Positions 24,968 to 34,974 of a stretch of 64,000 bases of DNA are shown here, one piece after another. The position numbers and the translations under genes are program-made. Positions within the stretch are counted from its first letter, which is position 1. Each line of letters opens with the position of its first letter. Origin of the DNA: Sepioteuthis lessoniana (Eukaryota; Mollusca; Cephalopoda; Myopsida; Loliginidae). Location of the stretch: positions 107,820,207 through 107,884,206 of the forward strand of contig OY757917.1 in NCBI GenBank assembly GCA_963585895.1, read 5' to 3'. The notes beneath the pieces were generated by a model, which worked only from the letters and a program-made list of their open reading frames with translations, was not told the origin of the DNA and searched no databases.

Positions 24968-26520
24968 TATTTATTTGATAATTTGAGGCATAACATTTAT
25001 ACAGCAGTGACTGATCTTTCAAAAAGTTTTATTGACTAGTTTTTTAGTATCTGACTATTTAGGATTTTTTACCAATTAATTTATAAGTGTTTCCTTTTTG
25101 TTCGAGGTGACGCTATGTTTTTATTTATCTTTTTTTTTTTTTTTTTTGATTTCTTCATTGTTTTTCTTGCATTAAATATAAATGCCGCTTCCTAAATCCA
25201 CTCATTTTTTTTGCTTCGCATTCCTCATTTGGTTGCTGAATTTTTATTTTTTTTTACTTGTTTACTGATAATGTATTATTCACTAATGTTATTAGTTGTC
25301 TAAACATTGCTGTAGGATGGTTAGAAGAAATATTCTACCAATTATATTGTTATTTTTTATCGTTTGAATTCTTCAATTTCTTGTGCGAATATTTCATTTC
25401 AGAAAATGGCCTATTTCATATTTACTTTAATTTAAAGCTCAAATCATTCTGCTTCCAACAACCTTACGCTTCTCTTCGTAAACTAATCGATTGTTTTTGT
25501 TATATCCTTGAGAATTGTAATTCCATTTTCTCAATCATTGTGTTATATCGCCGAATATTGATCGTAAATAAATATCAATCAATTTACATATTTCCACTTC
25601 ATGGAAACTCCCTACTGAAACGGTGACATTTTTTATCCATATAGTTTTCTCGTAGAGCAGGATGAACTTCATTCATAATCCCCTATCTATATCTATGAAT
25701 CGATCAAGTAGACATTATTGAAACAAGAAACGTCTAACGATACACTATCACTGAATTCTAATATTAATTCATTCATGTCCATGCATGATCAAATTCTTAA
25801 GATTAGTTTTTTTCTTAATTAAAATATCATGAGAGATGAATAAGTGCGGTTTACTTGTTTTCTTGAATCTATGTCGTCCAAAGAAATCTCAGTCGGAGAA
25901 TATTAATATAAAAGGGTTATATCAATGTACAATAGTACAAGAAAATAGCAAAAACGTCAAAGAATCTAATGGATCAAGTGGCATTTGAAAACTATTACAT
26001 TTACAAAAAGATCTCAACCATTGAACTACATCCGCAAATCAAAACGGATTTGTATTTTATAAATGACTAAAGGCTTCAAATTTTTCTGCACGTATAATTT
26101 TAAAAACTCCGTGAGGATGTAGAACAACGCTATGTATTGGATACTTTAGCCTACAGCCTCACAAGATGGCCACATATTTAAACCAAACATATGATACAAG
26201 ACCATGAGGTCTAAGACTAGCAATTTATTCACCCATTTGTTAACAGACTGTGCCTGGCGATTTATTAGATTTGTACTTATCCTAGTTTGTCCCTAGGTTA
26301 GGATATTAGATACAAAAGTGGAATTAGGCTTACAAAATTACTAAACTAGTCAGCTAATGATTATTCTATTGAAGTCACCAAAATCTAATAAGCATGGACT
26401 TATCCTGAAATGAGGATGCAACTCTTCCCCGTCGAATAAGGATAGAATTTAGATCAGTTGGGAAAGTGTAGTTCAAAATAAGACCAAATAATAATACTTC
26501 TTATTTTACTCCCTGTGAGT
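24042..26520. other. Gene-free stretch with one (AT)n tract
   Basis: (TA)n at about 24907-24965 and poly-T at 25127-25147. The 122-codon plus-strand frame at 25258-25626 is rich in Phe, Tyr, Ile and Leu, lies in AT-rich DNA and shows no family motif, so I do not call it a gene. Nothing else recognised in 2.5 kb. Confidence 0.45.
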
Positions 26521-26529
26521 ATTTCAGAC

Positions 26530-27045
26530 CAGCTTTAACTATTGATCTATCACGGGACACTACGAGACAGCAAGTCTACTCCGGTCTCCAGGACTATTCT
26601 GAGAATTCTAGCCGATCTTAATTAGGCTCTCGAAATCATTCCTCTGATTTCCAATTCCTCCAGTATTCTTTCCAAATTTTGGGAATCCTTTCAAAGTAAA
26701 CTTACAACAATAACTACCACCATTGCCCTTATGTTCCACAACTTTCTTTTTAAATCTCTGTCTAGAGTCAAGTATCTGTCACTCTTATCGCTTACTATGT
26801 TATCAGTCTGTCGTCTACCGGAAAGGTAAATTCCACAAAAGAAGTCCTTTTTTGCCAGGTAATTACAACTATGTCATGTCTTCTGGTTGGAATTATGTCA
26901 CCCGTTTGAATCTCATAATCTTCAAGAATTATATGTATCTTATTCAATAAGTTAAATTCCAGTTTGTTGATAAACCATTTTATTGTATACTCAAATTTTA
27001 ATTTTTGGCAAAATTTCTTAGGGATCATTTTTCTCACCTAGTTGT
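26530..27045 (-). mobile_element. LINE-B 3' end, old copy
   Basis: The minus-strand frame at 26795-27037 reads the region after the zinc knuckle: FCQKLKFEYTIKWF, then DYEIQTGDIIPTRRHDIVVI (family consensus QTDHLISARRPDLIII), then VEFTFPVDDR (consensus IVDFAVPADHR). The 3' end with the AGCAAGTCTAC...GTCTCCAGGACT signature lies at about 26565-26600. It is diverged but the whole 3' module is alignable. It is 5'-truncated just upstream of the KLKF segment. Confidence 0.87.
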
Positions 27046-27199
27046 GCCTAGACTTCTATTTCTTTTGTGTTAGTTTCCTGCGTTCACTTATAACTCGCAA
27101 ATAATCTTTTCCTGTCATTCTCCTCAAAATCTACACGTGCTATTCTGTAAAACGTTACCCCCTCACCCCCACCACATTATCTCAGTCTTCTAACCATTC
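27046..27199. other. Unassigned spacer
   Basis: No element recognised. Confidence 0.35.
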
Positions 27200-27850
27200 C
27201 TTCTTACGCCGGCCGGTGATCAACTAGTGGTTCGAGGGGGTAACGCACATTTCTTGCCACCACACAAGAATACGATCGAGGGAGACAGGAGAAAACAAAA
27301 CAGACGAACAAACACGAACAAACTTGGGGGTAACCAAGAGCAGAGGAAGGTATGCAACACTACATGCATGTGCATTCCTGATAGCAGATATGGACTAACG
27401 CTAGCGTGGGTTACTAGCGAAAATTCCACAGTGCTACTGGAATCAGACATCTTGAGACTCTTCTCGCTGGACCCTATCCCATGCTGCCTCGTTTCTCTGG
27501 TGTTGACTGCCCCTCCGTGGATCCACGCCAACCTCTCTGTTCGCCTCTCTCCTGTCCAGTCTCCACTGCCCTCCGTGGTCTCCAGCCGCAACTGCCCTTT
27601 CTCCTCTCCAGCCACCAACTCTCTCTCTGCTCTCCAGCCACCAACTCTCTCTCTACTCTCCAGCCACCAACTCTCTCTCTGCTCTCCAGCCACCAACTGT
27701 CTCTCTCCTGGGTCGCGTCGTCCACTCTCGTTCGCGTCCCCTTACCACTTCCGGATACGGCGAGATTTTTTTTTTCAAGAATCCTTTGTCTGGTTTCGCG
27801 CCAAAACAGACTCGTCTGCTTTGGCGGCCTACCCCCATAGTGCTACAATT
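27200..27850. other. GC-rich segment, possible transposon LTR or gene island
   Basis: About 650 bp distinctly richer in C and G than the rest, with a 230-codon plus-strand open frame (27227-27919), the longest plus-strand frame in the window. The frame begins at an ATG-less GTG and crosses a 26-bp tandem repeat whose length is not a multiple of three, so long openness is partly a compositional effect. I recognise no domain. The segment runs from GGGGGTAACGC (27236) to a TGCTACA (27840-27846), which would suit a solo LTR, but no flanking duplication is visible. Confidence 0.3.
27605..27708. repeat. 26-bp minisatellite, four units
   Basis: Four near-identical 26-bp units begin TCTCCAGCCACCAACTCTCT, at 27605, 27631, 27657 and 27683, the last one diverging at its end. 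Because 26 is not divisible by three, the three frames read the same peptide motif in turn (on the minus strand ESWWLESRERVGGWRAEREL). Confidence 0.95.
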
Positions 27851-28290
27851 CTGTTGTATGTTATTTATTTTCGTTTTCAAATAATTCGTCGCTGTGGCCT
27901 TATTTTGAGCTGCTATTAAGGTTTAGAGGTTTCCTTTTTTTTCCATGTCCAGGTCTTCTCGTGTGCAATGTTCATATTCTGTTAGGATTTTCCTTAGTTT
28001 TCGTCTTCGTATTTTGTTTTTCTAGTTTTTGTTGGATTTTTTTAATATTTGTTATTATGTTACCATTGCTCCTACTGGCCACTTTTCGATTCCTTGTGTT
28101 CTTCCTTTTTTCTCACTTTCCTTTGCCAGCAAGGCACATTTTCATCATTAAATTCTATACCTGTATCCTGCAGATTTCAAAGCAAAATTCTACACCTATA
28201 TCCAGTAGATTTTTACAGTTTGTACCTGGGTAAGAGATTTTCTGATTCTTTATCATTGTTACAAAACATCTTCATATTTCAATAGATAAA
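27851..28290. other. Unassigned T-rich sequence
   Basis: Pyrimidine-rich in part. Contains an imperfect direct repeat around CCTGTATCCTGCAGATTTC and CCTATATCCAGTAGATTTTT (28158-28214). No gene recognised. Confidence 0.4.
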
Positions 28291-28297
28291 GTCATTT

Positions 28298-28400
28298 AGG
28301 GTCCTTATGGTGTAGATACTAAAGGTGCTGAATTGCTACATTGTAATAAACGAGCTCGAATGTCATTCGAACCAATTTTGGTATGCAATTAAAAATAAGC
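28298..28400 (+). repeat. Possible tRNA-like SINE head
   Basis: GTCCTTATGGTGTAGATACTAAAGG (in two parts, 28299-28325) resembles the A-box heads of the other SINEs here, and GAGCTCGAATGTC (28351-28363) could be a degenerate B box. There is only one copy and no target-site duplication, so this is weak. Confidence 0.25.
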
Positions 28401-29002
28401 ACAATTAACTCCCACATATTGTACGAACCAGAATGCTGTCATAATGTGTGAACGAGATAATTGATATAAACCTTCCGGTAAGTCCACAATATCGAGATTT
28501 TCAAATCTAAATTCTTTCCAATATGAGTTTCCAAATATTGTATACAACCGGAACAAGAAATTTTTGAACCCGGATGATGTCCCTAAATATATACTCGTGC
28601 GAGCCTTCAAATAGGGTAGAAACCAGGGCTATAAAATATAAATTCTAAAGAAGACCACATAGATATATAATATTTCATTCTTGACAAAGCCCGCCAATAG
28701 AAATATTATTCAGATGAATCTAAAAATATGAAGCATATATCTCATCCATATAAATATTCTTTCAACAAACCACAGAACCAATTCGTGATACATTAAAAAT
28801 AAAAATGCGGCAGGAAATCCACAAAGTAGACAATCCGAAGAGAATTTAACGAAATAAAGCAACGATATATTTTATTCGTCCCCATGCAATTGATAATAAA
28901 TAGATAAGGAGGATCGAGCATGAATATACAAGCAATTCAAATATTTGTTTGATTATAAAGATGCTCGCAAAATAAATATCACCTTCAAGGTGAATGCTAT
29001 AA
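28401..29002. other. Unassigned sequence
   Basis: AT-rich, no element recognised up to the mariner. Confidence 0.4.
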
Positions 29003-29004
29003 TA

Positions 29005-29914
29005 CGTCGTGCATTCAATAAGTTTCCAGACATTTTTATACAGGCATTTAAAGTTGTCGTAGAGTCTTGACAATTAATTATGTTATTGCAATACATCATA
29101 TGAGATGACTGACAAATTCTTGGGTTTTTCAGGTTCAAATGAACAGCTACAGCAGCAATTGGAATACACCCTACTAAAACCTGATTGTAACAATTGGTGA
29201 ATTTCAAAAATGCAATATTGACGTGAGGACACTTTAGAAGAACTATATGCAATGGAATTCTGTTTTAAACTAGGAAAAATGCGACAGAAACGTATGGAAT
29301 GCTTCAGAATGCTTTCGTAGAATCTTGCATTAATCGAGCATCATTTTTTGAGTAGCATAAGAGATTCAAGGAAGACAGGGAGTGTGTGAGGGATGATGAG
29401 AGGTGTAGGAGGAGTAAGGAAGTCAATACACCAGAGTTGATTGGTCAAAGGGTTAGGGTTAGGGTTACTATGATGAGGTTTCAAGGGAGTTCAGGAAGAA
29501 TTTTCCGTCGGAAGAGGCCAGCACTCTTCAAATTAGATCAGTGGCATTTCCACCAGGACAATGCACCAGTCCACAACTCCCTCCTTGTCACAGACTATTT
29601 GACCAAGATGGACATCAAGACAGTTCCTCAGCCTCTTTGTAGTCCAGACCTTCCTCCCTGGGACTTTTGCTTATTCCCTAAGCTCAGAGGCTGTCGTTAT
29701 GAGATAATTGAGGAGATGATAGAGGCTTTGACGTAGGTCATGGACACGGTCACACAAGAGGACTTCCACATGGCCTTACAGAAGATGTTTGAATGGTAGA
29801 ACAAGTGCATTGCAGCCGGCGTAGATTTCTTCGAAGGGAACCACAGTTTCATGTGTGTACTATCAATAAAAGTGCCCATACAAAGTTTGGAAACTTACTT
29901 AATGATCCTCGTCG
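29005..29914 (+). mobile_element. Mariner transposon, internally deleted, with both ends
   Basis: 910 bp between TA dinucleotides (29003-29004 and 29915-29916). The terminal inverted repeats read inward CG[T/A]CG..G.ATTCA.TAAGTTTCCA and TATGGGCA. The frame at 29386-29736 carries [20 protein letters not shown] (N-terminal part), a junction GQRVRVRVTMMRF, then FHQDNAPVHN with the second catalytic Asp, the SPDLPPWDFCLFPKLRG block (third Asp, LFPKL) and VTQEDFHMALQKMFEW. The first Asp block and about 150 residues around it are missing. The junction carries GGGTTAGGGTTAGGGTT (29450-29466). The transposase is therefore inactive, but the element has intact-looking ends and could have been mobilised in trans. 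Confidence 0.95.
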
Positions 29915-29916
29915 TA

Positions 29917-31400
29917 TTAGTGCAGGGAATTTATTGATAAGGCTTTTTTTTCAGTTCATTTATCTCAACAAAGATTTTATAAATGTCTTTCTTTCCTACT
30001 TCACTTTAATCGGCCGAACGTTTTACTAATTTTCTATTTTTAATGTTTTTTCTTTCTATTCTATGATTATCATCAGTATGATGATTGGCTAATACGGGAA
30101 GACTTAAGATTTTCTCAATCTTGAAATAAAGACGGGTGTTCACTTTTCAATGAGTTCGCTGTACTATTTCTTGTTACTAAGCCAGTTTAGGTGTCAATTC
30201 CGTTTGGAGTTTGTCAGCCAACTGATTGATTTTTCATTTCGCCTTTTTGTTTCACCAAAATCTGAAATTGTCACTTGACAACATTCTTTAAAGCATCAGA
30301 GTTCATGTTCAAGTTTCAATTAATGTTTTCCAAGAAGCCGATTATGGTTAAAAGGAAGTTGGGTTTTGTCTAGACCAACTCTTAATGAATGTCAGTCCAC
30401 CTGTTAACCAGTACAAGAAATCTGTGGCCACCTGGAAGCAAGGTGGATATTAATGTCATGTCAGAATATCGTAGTTTACCTTTTCCGAGTATTTTGTTAA
30501 ATTGTAACTTTTCTTATCACAGTTATAATATTTAGTGGCATCATTGCAATAAGAAATAACAGGAATGAGATTGAATCTCTCTGGCTTTTGGATTTTAAGC
30601 ATTGCTAGTGTTTATTCTTTTACTTATAGTTTCACTTTCCAGTCGTACCATGCTTTCATAATTTAGTTTACAATCTAGATTTTTAGAACATTTTGAGGAA
30701 TTCTATTATCCAAGTTTCCTTGTCAATCTTATGATCTATATATAGTAGGTCATTTGTTTATTTTGTTCCAAAGCAGTATGATTTCTCTTCGCATGGTAAT
30801 TGAGAGTAGCGTATTTCTTCTCAAAAATGTTGTGTTACAAAACTTTTTACGTGTTTACATATGTTGAAAAAAATGACAACAGATGTAAACGTATGTAAAC
30901 AGTTATTGAGGATAGATCCCTTTTTGGGTTGTTCAGGATTTGATTGGTTGTCTCTTTTAACCTCCAATTAGGCATTATTGATCTTTGAAATGGGTTTACA
31001 CACGGTGTTTTATATACGGAAGAACATAAAACGCTAGTGTAGAAAAATACAATCTGCTTTTTTTCTTTTTCTTTTATTTCACGAAATGTATGAAATGGCG
31101 GAGTGAGAGAATGATTCGAACATAGCTGAGATGAACGTACAGGGTGAGATATGAATCTTCCGTGAACAGCTTCCTCCTTGTACATTCAGAACAATGGTAG
31201 AGGCCCACATCAAGGCGCTGAATTATCTTAGTTTCTCTTAGCTTTCTTCACTTTCAAGAGTCTATTACAGTTAGAATGTTTCATTCTCGTCTTTACCTCG
31301 TCATGTCTCCGAGCGAACTAACTTTTAAACCCGAGCAGTCCTCCTACTTCCACCTGGTGTCGTAGGGCGGAAAAAATATCCGTTTCCGGTTGTTCCACAC
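29917..31400. other. Gene-free stretch
   Basis: About 1.5 kb with no recognised gene, SINE or LINE. Minus-strand frame 30847-31185 (112 codons) has no family features. Confidence 0.45.
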
Positions 31401-31558
31401 CTGTAAAGAAGATGTGGAGCCTCCGGTTTTTTCTCGTCATTTTTTATTACCGTAATCATTCAACCACTACTGGCGAACCGATATCAAGTACTTTGGTCGG
31501 ACGTACTCAGATCAAACTGCTGATCGCAGTCTCTACGTTTGCTTTTTCTTCTATTTTT

Positions 31559-31562
<4 letters not shown>

Positions 31563-31613
<51 letters not shown>
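31563..31613. repeat. (CT)n microsatellite
   Basis: About 25 CT units preceded by a TTTTTCTT run. The frame over it reads Ser-Leu repeats and is an artefact. Confidence 0.96.
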
Positions 31614-31615
<2 letters not shown>

Positions 31616-31934
31616 TCTCCAGTATTTCTCTTTACATGGCAGATCCAAGGACTTACAATATCACTTTACATAAATAAAACACCAGAACCCTTGGATAAAT
31701 TGAAAACTACAAGTTCTTGAGAATATTGAGACGGACACTATCGAAAAACCGATGAGTATTTCAAGTGTATCTCAGAAAAAAAATCGGAAAACCAAGCTCT
31801 ACAGCAGTTATTTCATCAAAGGTAAAAACACTATGTAATATACTATAGATCCTTCTTAAAATGGACTAAGTCGGATCAAATGATATGTGCACAAAAAGAA
31901 ACTTTACGAGACACGAAAATTCTCTAACATTGAG

Positions 31935-32410
31935 AGGTAAACGGATCCAACAGTCCCGGTCAAAATACCGGAGGAAGTGCTGATTAGCTGAAAGAAAACT
32001 GAAACTTTTATTACAGTTATTATGTCGTTCGAGGGGAGCCCAGACTAAAAATAAAAAAGCAGATATAGAAATACTTAGGTTTTTCTAGAGAACTAAAAAT
32101 AAACTACAAAACATAAGAGTAAGATGACACCAATTATAAAAGGATCACTTGGAATGGTTCTGAAAGATTTGGAGAAAAAACTGGAGGAATTGAAAAGCAA
32201 AACCATCTAAAGCACAGTATTGATAAGATCGGCTAGAATAATCAAACAATTCCTGGAGAGACCTGTGTTGATTAACTGTCATGCAGCCTCCAGTGAAAAG
32301 CAGCCAATTCATACTGGCAGTAAAAGTCGTAATTAGTGTAATACGACTAATACTACAACCGCTACTTCTGCTACTATTACAACTAATAATAATAATTATT
32401 TTAATAATAA
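31935..32410 (+). mobile_element. LINE-B 3' end with (AAT)n tail
   Basis: Diverged copy beginning in the endonuclease-like block. AAACGGATCCAACAGTCCCGG (31931-31951) aligns with the QTDHLISAR codons of other copies. It is followed by the region encoding EKRDKYLDLARELKKLW (about 32045-32105) and the last part ending near 32345, then ACTAATAATAATAATTATTTTAATAATAATC (two pieces) as tail. First of four consecutive plus-strand LINE-B 3' ends. Confidence 0.8.
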
Positions 32411-32529
32411 TCGATAGAGATCAATCAGAAAACTTAGAAAATTCCTAAATATCAAAAACAATTGCTTTAACTAACACTTGTTATTGGTATGAAAAATATG
32501 CAATAATAATAATAATAATAATGAATCGG
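32411..32529. other. Spacer between LINE-B copies
   Basis: AT-rich spacer with a short (AAT)n at 32503-32522 immediately before the next LINE-B copy. Confidence 0.5.
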
Positions 32530-32802
32530 GATCATTCCTAAAATAGACAAGAGAATAACACGGACAGAAGGACCAGAAAACAAAAAAAAATTGATGACGA
32601 TGCAAAGCCTTAAATCTGAAAGATGAGAAAGACTATTTGAGTCAAGAAAAAAAAGGAGGCAGAGAACTTACAATTATTGAAGATATCGTTGATGCATCAA
32701 TACAAGGACTCGAGGAATACATTAGAAATAACAAACAAAAACTAATTTAAGCTGCTAGAAACAATACTAAGAACATTAGAATTAAAAGAACAAGAACAAA
32801 AT
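32530..32802 (+). mobile_element. LINE-B copy, thumb region part
   Basis: Encodes, in broken frames, the stretch MTMQSLKSE, then KKGGRELTIIEDIVDASIQG, LEEYIRNN and AARNNTKNI, matching KEGGRGLAIIEDSVDASIQR of the copy at 48.3-50.5 kb. At about 32802, after the codons for KRTRTKF, the LINE-B reading stops and a LINE-A fragment begins. Part of the LINE-B (from the RKQKWEEKQ region to just before the zinc knuckle) is missing. Confidence 0.83.
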
Positions 32803-32936
32803 TTAGCCGCGTGTCGATGTCTTTTTCGGTTGATGAGACACTGTTTCCTAGGAAGGTGAATTTGTCTCACACTTTCAGAGAGATTCCGTCTAGTGTGGAA
32901 ATGTCGCTTGTTTGATTAAAGCACATGTATTTAAAA
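32803..32936 (-). mobile_element. LINE-A fragment nested in LINE-B
   Basis: On the minus strand it reads FKYMCFNQTSDISTLDG, then DKFTFLGNSVSSTEKDIDTR, the LINE-A segment just after the catalytic box (elsewhere CFNQKGDISTLNGG.LKLVDKFTYLGSS). Neither LINE-A end is present, so this is a filler-like or recombined piece, not a simple insertion. Confidence 0.83.
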
Positions 32937-33590
32937 GATGAAATGAATAATCACATCACTTCGGCAGTACATATACTAATACTAAGTGAATGAACAAACT
33001 AGCTCAAAAATAGTGCAAGACATGAAATGACTCGGTGGGAAAAGTGATAATTGGGCAAGAAATTGAAATTTAACTATGTTACCAAATGCGACATGCACAC
33101 GGCAGAATCCGTTCAAGCGAATAAGACTCGTAAAATTCACCAGAAATTTAAGATGCAAACGGATCACATAATTCCGGTCAGAAGACCAGACATAGTGTTA
33201 ATTAACAAGAAAAAAATGTCGTTTTTCGGATTTTGCCGAACCAGTGGACCAGAGAGTAGGAATTAAAGAGATCGAAAAGGTAGAAAAATATTTCAGCCTT
33301 GCCAATAAACTAAGAAAGATGTGGAACATGAGGGTAATGGTGATACCAGTAGTAATTGGTGCGCTTGGAATTTGTGCCTGGAGGTTTGGAAAAAAAGACT
33401 AGAAAAATCGAAAATCAGATGAAAAATCGAGACCACCAACACTACAGCATTGCTGATATCGGCCATCAAACATGGAAATATCCTGGAGACCTTAGGAGAC
33501 TTGCTGTCACTTAAAATCAAGTGAACCCCCATTAGTTGATAGTGGTGTGACAAACACGTGTGGAGTGAAATAATTATAATAATAATACAA
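32937..33590 (+). mobile_element. LINE-B copy, zinc-knuckle to 3' end, with a U6-like insertion
   Basis: Resumes LINE-B at the codons for DETINHI and runs through KLKFNYVTKCDMHT, then FKMQTDHIIPVRRPDIVLIN (endonuclease-like block, 33145-33210), the ELKKLWNMKV region and the 3' end near 33520, then an AAT tail at about 33570-33590. A 24-bp in-frame insertion at 32959-32982 splits the zinc-knuckle codons. Frameshifts and stops throughout. Confidence 0.86.
32959..32982 (+). ncRNA. U6 snRNA-like fragment inserted in LINE-B
   Basis: CTTCGGCAGTACATATACTAA (32959-32979, split here: CTTCGGCAG / T / ACATATACTAA) differs by one base from nucleotides about 8-28 of the highly conserved U6 spliceosomal RNA, whose 5' region contains CTTCGGCAGCACATATACTAA. 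The homologous place in the LINE-B copies at 48.9 kb and 20.65 kb has no such sequence (AATCATATAATAAGCGAATG and AATCATGTAATAAGGGAATG), so it is an insertion of 24 bp. It is far too short to be a functional gene. Confidence 0.6.
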
Positions 33591-33599
33591 TCACATAAT

Positions 33600-33832
33600 T
33601 ATAATCGGTAAAACTGAAAGAAAGTGAGAAGAGAGACATTTCTAGAGAAGTGAAAAAACGATAGAACATGAAAGTAACAGTGATGCCAATTGTAATTAGC
33701 GCACTTGGTACAATCACGAAAGGCGGGTACAAGGACTGCCGGACATAGAAATAAGAATACGAGTGGAGACCATCCAGATTACTGCATAGTTGAGATCTGC
33801 CAGAAGATTGAGATGAGTCCTGGACGCTTGAG
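33600..33832 (+). mobile_element. LINE-B 3' fragment, short
   Basis: Begins with KLKESEKRDISREVKKR-like codons and continues through VMPIVISALGTITKGG and the stretch encoding RVETIQITA, ending just before the usual 3' terminus. It is joined directly to the next LINE-B copy. Confidence 0.82.
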
Positions 33833-33965
33833 TAAAAAGAAAAATCAGCTAACGATTCGGTGAATAAAGAAAACACTTTAAGAATTAGCACAAAAAGAGA
33901 ATAAGATTAGACATGGCAGGATAGGAAAGGGGATCCAATAGGAAAATTGCAGGAGAGTAAAATCT
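33833..33965 (+). mobile_element. LINE-B copy, left part (interrupted)
   Basis: The AATTAGCACAAAAAGAG...AAGATTAGACATG stretch (33884-33914) matches the codons for KLAQKEYKTRHD that follow the zinc knuckle, including the RHD motif characteristic of R2-type elements. The copy continues at about 34330 after a LINE-A insertion. Confidence 0.8.
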
Positions 33966-33975
33966 GATCCTATAA

Positions 33976-34325
33976 ATGTTGACGGCAATTGCTCATGAAT
34001 GCTACGATTTGTATTGATCAATTTCAGGAGGCAGCATCGCACAAAGCAGCAACTGTACGACCACATACCACCCATCTCGAAAACCATCCAAGACATACGG
34101 GCCACTGTAGGAGAAGCCAGGGCAAGCTCATAAGAGATGTACTCATGTGGACCCCTTCAAACGGACGAGCAACGGTAAGATAACCGGATAGAATCTATCT
34201 ACGACAGCTCTGCACTGATGCAGGATGTAGCACGGAAGACCTGCCGAAAGCGATGGGCGATAGGGACAAGTGGCGGGATAGGGTCAAGGAAACTCGTGCC
34301 AGTGGCAAGCTATGATAATGATGAT
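33976..34325 (+). mobile_element. LINE-A 3' end inserted in LINE-B
   Basis: 5'-truncated LINE-A: starts at GACGGCAATTGCTCATGAATG (33982-34002; family codons LDGNCTRML), continues with the frame 33989-34183 (RRQHRTKQQLYDHIPPISKT in shifted frames, HTGHCRRSQGKLIRDVLMWT, TPSNGRATVR) and ends near GATAATGATGATGAC (about 34312-34326). Downstream the LINE-B reading resumes. Confidence 0.88.
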
Positions 34326-34329
34326 GACT

Positions 34330-34810
34330 ACATCGTTTATGTACAAACCACACCTCGTTTTATAGAATTAGACGCATAAAATTCTCTGAGATTTTGCGAT
34401 ACCAACAGATCACCTAATCTCGGCGAAACGAGTAGATTTTGTTTTAATTAACAAAGAAAATGAACTTGCTGTGTTGTGGGGTTTGCATTTCCGGTGGACC
34501 ACCGAATGAAATTAGTAGAAGGCAAACAGATAAACAAATACTGTGACCTTGCCAAAGAACTTAAAATGCTGTTAAAATTGAGGGTGATACTCATTGAAGT
34601 TGGTGAACGAAGAACGGTCCACAAAGGTTTGGAGAAAGAGTAAAGGAATTTGATCTCAGAGGAAAATTAGTGACCCAACGAACTGGTGCAATTGAAGATC
34701 GGTTTGAATATTCAGAATATTTCAAGAAACTTGAGAAAACTTGTTGTCTCTCGGATTTTAGTGAAGTATAATTAGTTAATGGTGTGGTAAAAAAACCTGC
34801 AAGGTGTAAG
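34330..34810 (+). mobile_element. LINE-B copy, right part (3' end)
   Basis: Continues the copy of 33833-33965. It includes the codons corresponding to WYMHNPAPVLENDTHKL, then the block aligned with QTDHLISARR (CAACAGATCACCTAATCTCGG, 34403-34423), then the 3' region ending GAGAAAACTTGTTGTCTCTCGG and a short spacer. Diverged. Confidence 0.82.
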
Positions 34811-34974
34811 ATTATTTTAAAATATTTCATCAATATGTCAAATGTCTATATTTTTTAATTAAAAAAAAAAGCCCTGCAAATGTTAGTTAACAATGATGTG
34901 TATTAAATTTTGGTGAATTTTAGAATATTGTTACATTGCTAAATATAAATGGCTCTAATTAATTGATATTTGTT
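34811..34974. other. Unassigned spacer
   Basis: AT-rich, with poly-A at 34861-34870. Nothing recognised. Confidence 0.4.

Noticed and set aside
25258..25626. 122-codon plus-strand ORF as a host gene
   Set aside because: AT-rich, dominated by Phe, Tyr, Ile and Leu, no motif, no splice or promoter context.
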